This document shows, piece by piece, positions 1 through 10,215 of a stretch of DNA of 64,000 nt. Numbering within the stretch: the first letter of the stretch is position 1; each line of letters begins with the position of its first letter. The notes beneath the pieces were generated by a model that ran no database searches, was not told where the DNA came from, and worked only from the letters and a program-made list of their open reading frames with translations. Where the stretch lies: positions 28,850 through 92,849 of the forward strand of contig CAMVJQ010000003.1 in the NCBI GenBank assembly GCA_947167845.1. Reading direction: 5' to 3'. The stretch is from an uncultured Prevotella sp. (GTDB lineage Bacteria > Bacteroidota > Bacteroidia > Bacteroidales > Bacteroidaceae). A program made the translations under genes and the position numbers.

Positions 1-49
1 CTTTCCCGCCAATAGCCTTCTCTGCATTTATTCCATCCATAGTCTTCAT
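1..49 (-). CDS. 5' end of an unidentified gene running off the window
   Basis: An ATG on the minus strand at 49 opens 16 codons (MKTMDGINAEKAIGGK) up to the window edge. A Bacteroidota -7 box lies about 50 bases upstream, which supports a real start. Too little is visible to name a product. Confidence 0.45.
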   Translation of the reverse strand, partial: MKTMDGINAEKAIGGK

Positions 50-99
50 TTTGTTTTCAGAAACCACAACTTTCGCTTTGCACGATTTACTATCAATCT

Positions 100-108
100 G
101 CAAATATA
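100..108 (-). promoter_or_regulatory. -7 promoter box for the gene leaving at position 1
   Basis: The minus strand reads TATATTTGC, a match to the Bacteroidota TAnnTTTG(C) -7 element. No clear TTTG is seen at the -33 position. Confidence 0.45.
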
Positions 109-153
109 ATCAAAAATTTCGAAAAATCAGTTTTCTTTACCTATTTTTTACAT

Positions 154-234
154 ATCGTTAAGAAATTCGGGGGTGCGGAGATTCTCGGAGGTGCGGAGGT
201 GCGGGGGTGCGCCTCCGCACCCCCGCACCCCGAA
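154..234. repeat. GC-rich GTGCGGGG/GCACCCCC hairpin repeat, copy 1
   Basis: After the 13-mer ATCGTTAAGAAAT the sequence becomes runs of GGTGCGGAGGTGCGG that fold back on CCTCCGCACCCCCGCACCCC, ending at the stop of the histidine kinase gene. The same word family recurs at 33528, 35624 and 37282, and the same 13-mer precedes the 35624 copy. It may act as a transcript end for the kinase gene, although no T-run is present. Confidence 0.7.
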
Positions 235-2031
235 TCAAAGGGGTAGCGTGATGATGAGGCGGCATCCCTCACGGTAGCCGGTGTCGAGGGTCAGGTCGCC
301 GCCTAAGTTCGTGATGTGGCGTTTCGACAGAGGAAGCCCCAATCCGAGTCCTTCGGAGAAGTCGCTGACTTTGGTGAAGAACTCAAACATCTGACGGCGG
401 TAGGTCTCAGGAATGCCCGGTCCCTTGTCCTCAAGCACGAACCTGACCATGTCATCGGCCTGCGACAGGCGCAATGAGATATGCTCCCTGTCAGAGTACT
501 TGGCGGCGTTGTAGAGGAGTTCAAGCAGCGTGCGCGTCAGATAGAGGCGATTGGTGTGGATACTGCATGAGTCGGGCAGCGACGTCTCAAAACGGATGCT
601 GATGTCGGGGAAGCGGGCGCGGGTCCTGGCAATGCTCTCACGGGCCAGGTCATTGCAGCGCACTTCCTCATTACTATGGCTGCCCAACTCCTCTGAAAGG
701 CCCGTGTCGGAACTGTCGTAAAGCATCAGGGCCATCCGGCTGAGTGCCATCGCATTGTATTCAACCATGTCCGTGATGTCCTTCACTTCCTCTGTGGGCA
801 AGTCATTGTCACTCAGCACATTTGCAAAGCCGACGACGATATTGAGCGGTGTCCGTATCTGATGGCTCACACTCTGGATGAAGGCGGTCTTCTGCCTGAT
901 GGCTTCTTCCACCATCTCATTGGCCCGCTTCAGATCCTCGTTGCGCTGCTTTGCTACGGTATTGGCCTGTCGGATGTCGCTGACGTGGCGGTTCAGCGAC
1001 GCTTGCATCTTGGCGAAACTGTTCTGGAGCAGTCCCACCGCATCATATTTCCTGGTGTAGGGAATCTGCTGGTCATATTCTCCTGCAGCGATGCTCTGCG
1101 ACATGTTGAGCAGACGGTTCAGGGGGCGGACGGCTATCGTTACAATCTGGTGGCAGAGGATGAGGATGAGCAACAGACCGATGACAACCAGCGGCACCAG
1201 GATGTAGGTGAGCCGGTTGTAGTTTTTGAGGATGTCGCTTTCCGGGCAGACCAGTGTCAGGCTCCACTGCGTGTTCGGCACCTGTTGGGAGCATACCAGA
1301 CTGGGTGTGTCGTCAGCGAGTCTCGCTGAGTCGGGCCTGACGTAGTAGCGGCCGTCTTCGCCACTCAAGGTGAAGTAGGCGTTTGGATAGGGTAGTTCGG
1401 CATTGATGATATCGGCGAGTCGCTGCATCGAGAGGTCGCAGGAGATGACACCGATGAACTGCCCGTTGTCTGTATAGAGAGGTTTGCTGTAGGACGAGAT
1501 GATCTCAGTGGCGGAGAGCGTGCCTTCGTTGAAATCGTCGAAGGGGTCAGTCCAGCAGGACTTGCCCAGTCGTTTTGGCTTCTTGTACCATGACTTGTCG
1601 TAGTATTCATATTCCCCCTCCCTGACGGTGACGATGCTGTCGCCTTGACGTATGGTATAGGCGGAAAAGTATCTGCCGTATTGGGGGAAGGTGTATGGCT
1701 CGGGCGTGATGGAGCAGCCGCTGACATTGCTGTTGAGCGCGACGATGCGTCGTGTGTACTCCAGTATGGAGTCCGGCTGCATGTGCTCCTTGGCCTTCCA
1801 GGCGTTGGCTTCGGTTGCCGTCTCCACCATACTCATGTAGCGGTGGATGCGCGTGGCAGTGGCGCTGAGCATGCTGATAACGCGCTCCGTGGCTTCCTTC
1901 CTGATGTGACGGCGTGACTGCTGAAACACGATGCCGAGCGAGAGGATGAAAATGGGGATGGCAAGAAGCAGCAGGCCGAAGATCAGTTTCCGTGCCAACG
2001 ACTTTTGTATGAATCTAGTTGCATTTCCCAT
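235..2031 (-). CDS. Cache-domain membrane sensor histidine kinase
   Basis: A 598-residue inner-membrane sensor kinase. A membrane segment (about residues 15-37) is followed by a periplasmic Cache-like ligand domain (about 40-270), a second membrane segment (about 276-296) and a HAMP linker. The dimerisation domain has the phospho-acceptor His390 in SVSHQIRTP, and the HATPase has the N box (LLYNAAKYSD, Asn508), DKGPGI and GLGLGLP. Everything needed for autophosphorylation is present, but there is no receiver domain and no response regulator gene in the window, so its partner is elsewhere. It lies 37 bp downstream of a paralogous pseudokinase and is probably co-transcribed with it. The ligand is unknown; closeness to the xylan genes is only suggestive. 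Confidence 0.9.
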   Translation of the reverse strand: MGNATRFIQKSLARKLIFGLLLLAIPIFILSLGIVFQQSRRHIRKEATERVISMLSATATRIHRYMSMVETATEANAWKAKEHMQPDSILEYTRRIVALNSNVSGCSITPEPYTFPQYGRYFSAYTIRQGDSIVTVREGEYEYYDKSWYKKPKRLGKSCWTDPFDDFNEGTLSATEIISSYSKPLYTDNGQFIGVISCDLSMQRLADIINAELPYPNAYFTLSGEDGRYYVRPDSARLADDTPSLVCSQQVPNTQWSLTLVCPESDILKNYNRLTYILVPLVVIGLLLILILCHQIVTIAVRPLNRLLNMSQSIAAGEYDQQIPYTRKYDAVGLLQNSFAKMQASLNRHVSDIRQANTVAKQRNEDLKRANEMVEEAIRQKTAFIQSVSHQIRTPLNIVVGFANVLSDNDLPTEEVKDITDMVEYNAMALSRMALMLYDSSDTGLSEELGSHSNEEVRCNDLARESIARTRARFPDISIRFETSLPDSCSIHTNRLYLTRTLLELLYNAAKYSDREHISLRLSQADDMVRFVLEDKGPGIPETYRRQMFEFFTKVSDFSEGLGLGLPLSKRHITNLGGDLTLDTGYREGCRLIITLPL

Positions 2032-2062
2032 TTTCTGTCACATGTTTTACTGAGTTTCATTG

Positions 2063-2087
2063 ATTCTTCACTCTTCACTCTTCTTCA
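2063..2087. repeat. GAAGAGTGAA-type short tandem repeat at a gene end
   Basis: On the minus strand this is GAAGAAGAGTGAAGAGTGAA, the same word family as the hairpin at 30691-30742. It encodes the last residues (KKSEE) and the stop region of the upstream sensor gene. Confidence 0.6.
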
Positions 2088-3552
2088 GCAGTTCGTCGAG
2101 CAGGCAGGTGATTGTCTCCCCCTGTTGCCGTATGTCGTCTGCCAGCCGCCTGGCCTCCTGCGGCTCCATGTCCTGCCGGTGATGGCACAATCTGCCGACG
2201 TCCTCTTGGATGACTTCGACGGGCTCTGTCATCTGGTTGGTCATATTGTGCAGGAAGGCCGTCTTCATGCGGTCGGCCTCCTTGGCGTGCTCGTATGTAT
2301 CCGTCAGCACTTTGCCTTGCTGTCGTAGCGTGCGGCTTAACCGTTCCAGTTCTCCCATATTGGCCGCCAGTGCCGACTGCATCTGCCTGAAATGGTTTTG
2401 CAGCCGTCCCACTTCGTCCTGTTGTCTGCTGTCAGGAATCAGGTCGTCAAAGTGGCCTTCCGTGATGCGGCGGGTGGAACTGGTGAGCAGCCGCAGGGGG
2501 ACTAACTGTCGGTGTGTGAACCAGTGGCAGAAGACGAGCATCAGCAGCAGCCCTACGACGGCGATGGCCAATACGGTGTATAGCAGCCGGTTGTAGGTGC
2601 CGAAGATGTCGTCCTCAGGATAGACGATGCCTACGCTCCAGCCAATCTCCTCCATAGAGCGCCCCGGTACGGCCGAGCGCTTGAAGGGCTTGTAGAATAC
2701 ATAACTGCGGGTGCCGTCAATCCTGAACTGCTTGTAGCCTGTCTCACCCGAGAGCATGGCCAGTGCCGCCTTGCGGGCCGATGACTTCTCGCTGAGCCGG
2801 GTGTAGATGGTGTGGTGAGCCACTCGGTCGCTGTCGGGATGGACGATGTATGAGCCGTCGCTGCCCAGCATGGTGGCGTATGAATGGGGTGATGGCTTGG
2901 CAGCCAGCACGATGTCGGAGAATTGCGACAGGGATATGTCGACGCCCATCACTCCTACAGGCCTGCCCTCCCTGCCGTAGATGGGCAGACAGAAGGAGAT
3001 GATGGCTTCTTTTTCGGTATTGGCGTTCTTCAGCGGATTGATCCAGCAGGGATGCCCTGCCTCGATTGTCGTGGTGTACCATATCTGCTCCGTGTACGGC
3101 TTGTTGCCGAAAGTCTCGGCTTGGATGATTGGCGACCTGCTCGTGTCAAGTAGTCCGGAGCCCGTACGGTAGACATAGGTCATACAATAATGTCCGCGAC
3201 TCTTATAATAATCAGGCTCGAAGGCGATGGCACTGCCCGTGATATAGGGGCTGGCTTCGAGGAGTAGCCTGGCGTACTGTGGCATCCTGTCGGGTTCGTT
3301 CAGGTGCAGGAGCAGGTCCCAATAGATATTGCCGGATGCCTGTTCTGCGTTCAGCAGGATATTGTCGATGTTCTGCACCGTGACATCCAATGTCTGTATG
3401 GCCTTCTGCAGTGCTTCTTCCCTCAGCGCCTTCCGTGAATACCGGAACATGATGAAGAGCGCTGCCGTCAGCAGCGTTGCCATCGCTAAAACAACAGTCA
3501 GACTGATGCGTACGGATAAGGTTTTACGGATGAATTTTGCCAGTCTTAACAT
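2068..3552 (-). CDS. Cache-HAMP sensor with degenerate kinase core (pseudokinase)
   Basis: A 494-residue paralogue of the neighbouring kinase. It has a membrane segment (about 17-36), a double-Cache-like periplasmic domain with SDGSYIVHPDSD near 231-242, a second membrane segment (about 322-342), HAMP and the start of a dimerisation helix. Aligned on KTAF, the neighbour's SHQIRTP is here TNQMTEP, so the phospho-acceptor His is Asn439. The protein stops about 55 residues later with no HATPase domain. It cannot be a conventional kinase; it could be a ligand-binding partner that heterodimerises with the intact kinase, or a decayed copy. Its 3' end lies in a short tandem repeat, which could mark where the ATPase part was lost. 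Confidence 0.8.
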   Translation of the reverse strand: MLRLAKFIRKTLSVRISLTVVLAMATLLTAALFIMFRYSRKALREEALQKAIQTLDVTVQNIDNILLNAEQASGNIYWDLLLHLNEPDRMPQYARLLLEASPYITGSAIAFEPDYYKSRGHYCMTYVYRTGSGLLDTSRSPIIQAETFGNKPYTEQIWYTTTIEAGHPCWINPLKNANTEKEAIISFCLPIYGREGRPVGVMGVDISLSQFSDIVLAAKPSPHSYATMLGSDGSYIVHPDSDRVAHHTIYTRLSEKSSARKAALAMLSGETGYKQFRIDGTRSYVFYKPFKRSAVPGRSMEEIGWSVGIVYPEDDIFGTYNRLLYTVLAIAVVGLLLMLVFCHWFTHRQLVPLRLLTSSTRRITEGHFDDLIPDSRQQDEVGRLQNHFRQMQSALAANMGELERLSRTLRQQGKVLTDTYEHAKEADRMKTAFLHNMTNQMTEPVEVIQEDVGRLCHHRQDMEPQEARRLADDIRQQGETITCLLDELLKKSEE

Positions 3553-3672
3553 CTTGGCTGCAAATATACTAAAAATCTTTGAATTCTCTGTTGCAAAATC
3601 AGAAAAAGTGTGTTTGAAACATCGAAAAAAGTATGTGTAACATAGGCAAATGCCAGAAAAGGGGAAAAGTGG

Positions 3673-3681
3673 TATCTTTGC
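3673..3681 (+). promoter_or_regulatory. -7 promoter box of the xylan esterase operon
   Basis: TATCTTTGC lies 32 bases before the ATG at 3713 and fits the Bacteroidota -7 consensus. No good -33 TTTG was found at the usual spacing. Confidence 0.6.
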
Positions 3682-3694
3682 AGCGTGATTATAA

Positions 3695-5685
<1,991 letters not shown>

Positions 5686-5686
<1 letters not shown>

Positions 5687-5733
5687 AAAGGTGAAAAGGT
5701 AAAAAGGTAAAAAAGTAAAAAGGTATAAAAGTA
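5686..5733. repeat. AAAAAGGT short tandem repeat, copy 1
   Basis: About six units of AAAAAGGT/AAAAAAGT fill the gap between the two esterase genes. The same family is at 11716-11748 (opposite orientation) and 19675-19704. It leaves little other room for a ribosome-binding site. Confidence 0.8.
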
Positions 5734-5736
5734 AAA

Positions 5737-7914
5737 ATGAAAAAGATGAAGAAGATTTTATTCGGACTGATGCTACTGACAGTCGGTGGCACATCCACAT
5801 TCGCACAATGGCGGCAGCCCGTTGACCCAAATGCAAACCTGGGCTTAAAGGACACCTACAAGGATTATTTCACGATTGGTGTCGCAGTGAATAAACGTAA
5901 TATCTCCGATGCGCAGCAGAGTGCACTGGTGAAGAAGGAGTTCAACAGCATCACGGCCGAGAACGACATGAAGCCAGGCGTGGTACATCCCAAAGAAGGG
6001 GAGTGGAACTGGGGGACGGCTGACAGCATAGCCAACTTCTGCCGCCAGAACGGCATCAAACTCCGTGGGCACTGCCTCTGCTGGCACTCACAGTTCGCCG
6101 ACTGGATGTTTACCGACAAGAAGGGTAAGCCCGTGAAGAAAGAGGTGTTCTATCAGCGGCTGCGTGAGCATATCCATACGGTGGTCAATCGGTATAAGGA
6201 CGTGGTCTATGCCTGGGACGTGGTCAATGAGGCCATTGCCGACCAGGCATTCGGCTGGCCCGGACATCCAGCCAATCCGTATCGCGACAGCCGCCACTAC
6301 AAACTCTGTGGCGACGAGTTCATCGCCAAGGCCTTTGAGTTTGCCCACGAGGCTGACCCCAACGTGCTCTTGTTCTACAACGACTATAATGCTGCCGACC
6401 CCGGCAAGCGCGACCGTATCTATAATATGGTGAAGAAGATGCAGGACCAGGGCGTGCCCATCCATGGTATCGGCATGCAGGGGCACTATAACATCTATGG
6501 TCCGTCGGAAGAGGATATTGATGCCGCCATCACGAAGTACGCTCAGATCGTAAAGCATATCCATATCACAGAACTTGACCTCCGCACCAATACGGAGCAG
6601 GGCGGACAACTGCGCTTCTCGCGTGGCGAGGCCAAGCCGATGGCACCCTATCTGAACACGCTTCAGGAAGATCAGTATGCCCGCATCTTCCGCATCTTCC
6701 GCAAGCATAAGGATGTGATCGACAACGTGACGCTGTGGAATCTCGGCGACCGTGACTCCTGGCTCGGCGTGAACAACCATCCGCTGCCCTTCGATGAGAA
6801 CTACAAGCCGAAGCGCTCCTACATGATCATCAAGAACTTCGATGCCAGTCTCGACAATGTACAGCCGAAGGAAGACTTCCGTCCGAACCCGCTGAACCAG
6901 CCCGGACAGGAGTACCCGCAGGTGAACAGCGAGGGGTATGCCCGTTTCCGGGTGGTGGCACCCGATGCCAAGTCGGTCATCGTCAGCCTCGGCCTTGGCG
7001 GTCGTGGCGGCACTGTGCTCCGCAAGGATAAGGACGGCGTGTGGACCGGCACGACGGAAGGCCCGATGGACCCAGGCTTCCACTATTATCACCTGACCAT
7101 CGACGGCGGTGTAGTCAACGACCCCGGCACTCACAACTATTTCGGCTCGTGCCGATGGGAGAGCGGCATCGAGATCCCGGCTCCTGACCAGGACTTCTAT
7201 GCCTGTCGCACGGACATCCCCCACGGTGGTATCCAGGAGGTGCTTTACTATTCACCAAGTACAGGCAGGATGCAGACGGCTATGGTCTATCTCCCGCCGA
7301 CCTACGGCCGACTCGTCAAAGGAAAACAGGAAAGATTCCCCGTGCTCTATCTGCAGCACGGCTGGGGTGAGAACGAGACCAGTTGGTCCAGGCAGGGACA
7401 TGCCGGGCTGATCATGGACAACCTGATCGCAGAGGGTAAAATCAAACCTTTCATCATCGTGATGGCATACGGCCTGACCAACGACATCAAGTTCGGTACC
7501 ATCGGCCAGTTCACGGCCAAGGAGTTTGAGACACTGCTTGTTGACGAACTGGTGCCCTTCATCGACAAGAACTTCCTGACGAAAGCCGACAAGTGGAACC
7601 GTGCGATGGCCGGTCTGTCAATGGGTGGCATGGAGACAAAACTGATCACGCTCCGCCGTCCCGAGGTGTTCGGCTACTGGGGATTGCTCAGTGGTGGGCA
7701 GTATGCGCCTGAGGACATCCAGGACCCGAAGGCAGTGAAGTATATCTTCGAGAGTTGTGGCTCCAAGGAGAATCCCGATGGCATCCGCAAGAGCGTGGAG
7801 GCCCTGAAGGCCGCGGGCTTCAATGCCGAGGGCTTCATCTCTGAGGGTACGGCTCACGAATTCCTCACCTGGCGCCGCAGTCTCAAGGAGATGGCACCTC
7901 ATCTGTTCAAGTAG
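5737..7914 (+). CDS. GH10 endo-xylanase fused to CE1 feruloyl esterase
   Basis: A secreted 725-residue enzyme with a signal peptide ending near TFAQW. Residues about 35-370 are a GH10 (beta/alpha)8 barrel with acid/base Glu165 in AWDVVNEA and nucleophile Glu279 in HITELDLR. A beta-sandwich linker (about 395-500) follows, then a CE1 esterase with GLSMGG (Ser628) and a C-terminal His in AHEFLTWRRSL. It would cut the xylan backbone and free ferulate from arabinose side chains. The domain order matches Xyn10D-Fae1A of Prevotella ruminicola 23. The linker plus CE1 half is paralogous to that of the preceding gene (GFHYY, then IEIP, then RAMAGLS), which suggests module duplication. Confidence 0.95.
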   Translation: MKKMKKILFGLMLLTVGGTSTFAQWRQPVDPNANLGLKDTYKDYFTIGVAVNKRNISDAQQSALVKKEFNSITAENDMKPGVVHPKEGEWNWGTADSIANFCRQNGIKLRGHCLCWHSQFADWMFTDKKGKPVKKEVFYQRLREHIHTVVNRYKDVVYAWDVVNEAIADQAFGWPGHPANPYRDSRHYKLCGDEFIAKAFEFAHEADPNVLLFYNDYNAADPGKRDRIYNMVKKMQDQGVPIHGIGMQGHYNIYGPSEEDIDAAITKYAQIVKHIHITELDLRTNTEQGGQLRFSRGEAKPMAPYLNTLQEDQYARIFRIFRKHKDVIDNVTLWNLGDRDSWLGVNNHPLPFDENYKPKRSYMIIKNFDASLDNVQPKEDFRPNPLNQPGQEYPQVNSEGYARFRVVAPDAKSVIVSLGLGGRGGTVLRKDKDGVWTGTTEGPMDPGFHYYHLTIDGGVVNDPGTHNYFGSCRWESGIEIPAPDQDFYACRTDIPHGGIQEVLYYSPSTGRMQTAMVYLPPTYGRLVKGKQERFPVLYLQHGWGENETSWSRQGHAGLIMDNLIAEGKIKPFIIVMAYGLTNDIKFGTIGQFTAKEFETLLVDELVPFIDKNFLTKADKWNRAMAGLSMGGMETKLITLRRPEVFGYWGLLSGGQYAPEDIQDPKAVKYIFESCGSKENPDGIRKSVEALKAAGFNAEGFISEGTAHEFLTWRRSLKEMAPHLFK

Positions 7915-7955
7915 AATAGAAGAATGACGTTTTTTTGTATAGTTCGAAAGGTTAT

Positions 7956-8025
7956 GGAACACGAAGAAACGAAGCGTTGCACATGAAGTGGGATAACTTC
8001 GTTTCTTCGTTTCTTCGTGTTCCGT
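7956..8025. repeat. GAAGAAACGAAG hairpin between xylanase and GH43 genes
   Basis: GGAACACGAAGAAACGAAG is followed about 20 bases later by CTTCGTTTCTTCGTTTCTTC and GTGTTCC. This gives a stem of roughly 19 bp made of repeated GAAACGAA words. It may fold as an RNA hairpin after the xylanase gene, but there is no T-run, so a terminator role is uncertain. Confidence 0.65.
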
Positions 8026-8048
8026 CAAAAAAGAATCAAAATTGAGTT

Positions 8049-10169
8049 ATGAGAAGAAATAACCATACCGTAGTGCCCTCCGGGGCCGCACGCCTCCGAA
8101 TCATGGCGACAATACTAATCTCTCTCCTCTCTCCTCTCTCCTCTCTCCTCTCTCTATCGACAGGAGCCTCTGCCCAGAACCCCTATCTCCCCCTCTGGGA
8201 GCATCTGCCTGATGGCGAGCCACGCGTGTTTGAGGATCCTGACAATCCAGGCAAGTGGCGGGCCTATATCATCGGCTCGCACGACATCCATTATACCCAG
8301 TACTGCGGCAATGACATCCGGATGTGGTCGGCTCCTGTCGAAGACCTCTCCCAATGGAGGGACGAAGGCCCCATTTTCTCTTGGTTTGTCGACGGGCAGT
8401 GGGACACGATGTTTGCCCCTGACCTCGTGGAGGTGAAGGACCGCACGACCGGCAAGAAGACCTACTGGCTCTATCCCCACAGCCGTGGCTGGCATCGTGT
8501 TCCCATGGTGTGTAAAGGCGACCGTCCCGACGGTCCCTTTACGCCGGTCAATCTGACGCCCGACGGACGGCAGTGCCTTCCAGGCTCGCTCATCGATTTC
8601 GATCCCTCGGTGTTCATCGAGACAATCACAGACAAGAAAGACCCTGACTATCAGCGCGGCTACCGGGCATACGTCTTCTACGGCTTCCAGCACTCCACGG
8701 CCTGTGAACTCGATCCTGAGACGATGTATTCACAGCGTCCGGGTACGGAACTGATAGACCCCTTCATCCCTGCCAGTAGCCGCGACGGCAAACTGCTGGA
8801 TAAGGAAGGCTCCGAATACAAGGCTCTCTATAAGGGGCAGAATCCGCTCGACTTCAATTTCTTCGAGGCTTCGTCCATCCGTCAGGTGGGTAACAAGTAC
8901 GTGATGGTGTTCTCAGGCTATAGTGGCAAGGAGTACGGCCTGGGCAATACCAATTCCGCCTTGCGCTATGCCTTTGGCGACAGTCCGCTGGGTCCTTGGC
9001 GCTCTGGTGGCGTATTGGTCGACTCCCGTGGCGTTGTGCCCAATGAAGACGGTTCGCATCTGACGACGACGAATGCCGCCCACAACACACACGGCTCTAT
9101 ACAGGAGATCAACGGGCAGTGGTATGTCTTCTATCACCGTCCCCCTCGCGGCTTCGGCAATGCGCGTCAGGCCATGGTCGCTCCTGTAAAGATCACTTGG
9201 GACAAAAAGAAGGTGGCCGATGGCGGTATGGTGCGTATCGTGGCATACGATCCCTACGTGAAGGGGAATGAATGGACGGCCAGGGCCAGCGATGGCATGG
9301 AGTATACGGGGGCTGAAGTGACCAGCGAGGGTTTCCAGATCTTCGGACTGCCGCCATACGCCTACTATTCTGCCGGTCTGGCCTGTTATATGGCAGGTCC
9401 CAACAGCAACAACTGGATGCAGGACAATCACGATGTGTGGTACAATGGCATGGATCTCTACGGCGTAACCAACAAGGGCGTTGTCGGCTTTAAGTACTTC
9501 GGCTTTGGCGGTCTGGCTAAGGATACGAAGGGCGTCAAGGCTTTCGGTGGTATCCTGAAGGGCGATGCGGCCAAACTGAACATCCGGCTCACCCCCGGTG
9601 GTCATGGTGCCTTCAAGATTCGGGTGATGCTCGACGGCCCGTATGCCAATGACATCTGGAAAGGTCGTGAGATAGGGCTTGTGGAAGTGCCTGCTGATGC
9701 GCGTCGCGAGGCTATGACCTGTCAGGTCAGTGTGCCTGCCGTCGAGGGCCTCACGGGTAAGCATGCCATCTATCTCGTGGCAGAAGGTGCCGATGTGGAA
9801 CAGCCTAAGGCGGATAACCGTCCATGGGCTCGTCAGCAGCCGCTGCGGCCAGAAGGTCTCTTCGACCTCCATGGTATTGCCTTTACAAAGGGTGGGGAGA
9901 CTTGTCGGGTGCCTTCTGTGCCTCAGGTCACCATCTCTGCCGACGGCAAACGACTCCAGATTCCTGCCACGCCTGTTCGTTGTACCAATGCTAATGGCCT
10001 GACAGATGCCATCCGCTATCAGGTGTATGCACCGTTGAAGGCAGGCTCGCAACTAAAGGCAACTGCCAGTGATCCGGAGGTAAAGGTGGAGGTGAGTGCC
10101 ATCACAGAAAACCGTGCCACGGTCACTTGTACCTGGCACGGTCGGAAGAAGGTTTATTTGATTAATTAA
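8049..10169 (+). CDS. Secreted GH43 arabinofuranosidase/xylosidase with CBM6-like domain
   Basis: A 706-residue GH43 five-bladed propeller hydrolase. Candidate catalytic residues are Asp in RVFEDPDNPG, Asp in DFDPSVFI and Glu in FNFFEASSI. The C-terminal part (about 400-580, around GVVGFKYFGFGG) looks like a CBM6-type carbohydrate-binding module followed by a small beta domain. It probably removes arabinose or xylose from xylan. The listed ATG at 8049 gives an arginine-rich leader; the ATG at 8103 (MATILISLLSPLSS) gives a cleaner signal peptide and may be the true start. The hydrophobic part of that signal peptide is encoded by a CTCTCCT tandem repeat. Confidence 0.85.
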   Translation: MRRNNHTVVPSGAARLRIMATILISLLSPLSSLLSLSTGASAQNPYLPLWEHLPDGEPRVFEDPDNPGKWRAYIIGSHDIHYTQYCGNDIRMWSAPVEDLSQWRDEGPIFSWFVDGQWDTMFAPDLVEVKDRTTGKKTYWLYPHSRGWHRVPMVCKGDRPDGPFTPVNLTPDGRQCLPGSLIDFDPSVFIETITDKKDPDYQRGYRAYVFYGFQHSTACELDPETMYSQRPGTELIDPFIPASSRDGKLLDKEGSEYKALYKGQNPLDFNFFEASSIRQVGNKYVMVFSGYSGKEYGLGNTNSALRYAFGDSPLGPWRSGGVLVDSRGVVPNEDGSHLTTTNAAHNTHGSIQEINGQWYVFYHRPPRGFGNARQAMVAPVKITWDKKKVADGGMVRIVAYDPYVKGNEWTARASDGMEYTGAEVTSEGFQIFGLPPYAYYSAGLACYMAGPNSNNWMQDNHDVWYNGMDLYGVTNKGVVGFKYFGFGGLAKDTKGVKAFGGILKGDAAKLNIRLTPGGHGAFKIRVMLDGPYANDIWKGREIGLVEVPADARREAMTCQVSVPAVEGLTGKHAIYLVAEGADVEQPKADNRPWARQQPLRPEGLFDLHGIAFTKGGETCRVPSVPQVTISADGKRLQIPATPVRCTNANGLTDAIRYQVYAPLKAGSQLKATASDPEVKVEVSAITENRATVTCTWHGRKKVYLIN
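8118..8158. repeat. CTCTCCT heptamer repeat encoding a signal peptide, copy 1
   Basis: About five units of CTCTCCT encode SLLSPLSSLLS in the GH43 signal peptide. The same heptamers occur as untranslated DNA at 32212-32246. Confidence 0.8.
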
Positions 10170-10215
10170 TTGTGCATAGAACAATGTGCATTGTGCATTA
10201 TGCATTGTGCATTGT
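10166..10215. repeat. GTGCATT tandem repeat, copy 1
   Basis: Units of TTGTGCATTGTGCATTATGC lie between two convergent GH43 genes. Other copies are at 23036-23068 (inside a gene) and 24530-24573. Confidence 0.75.
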
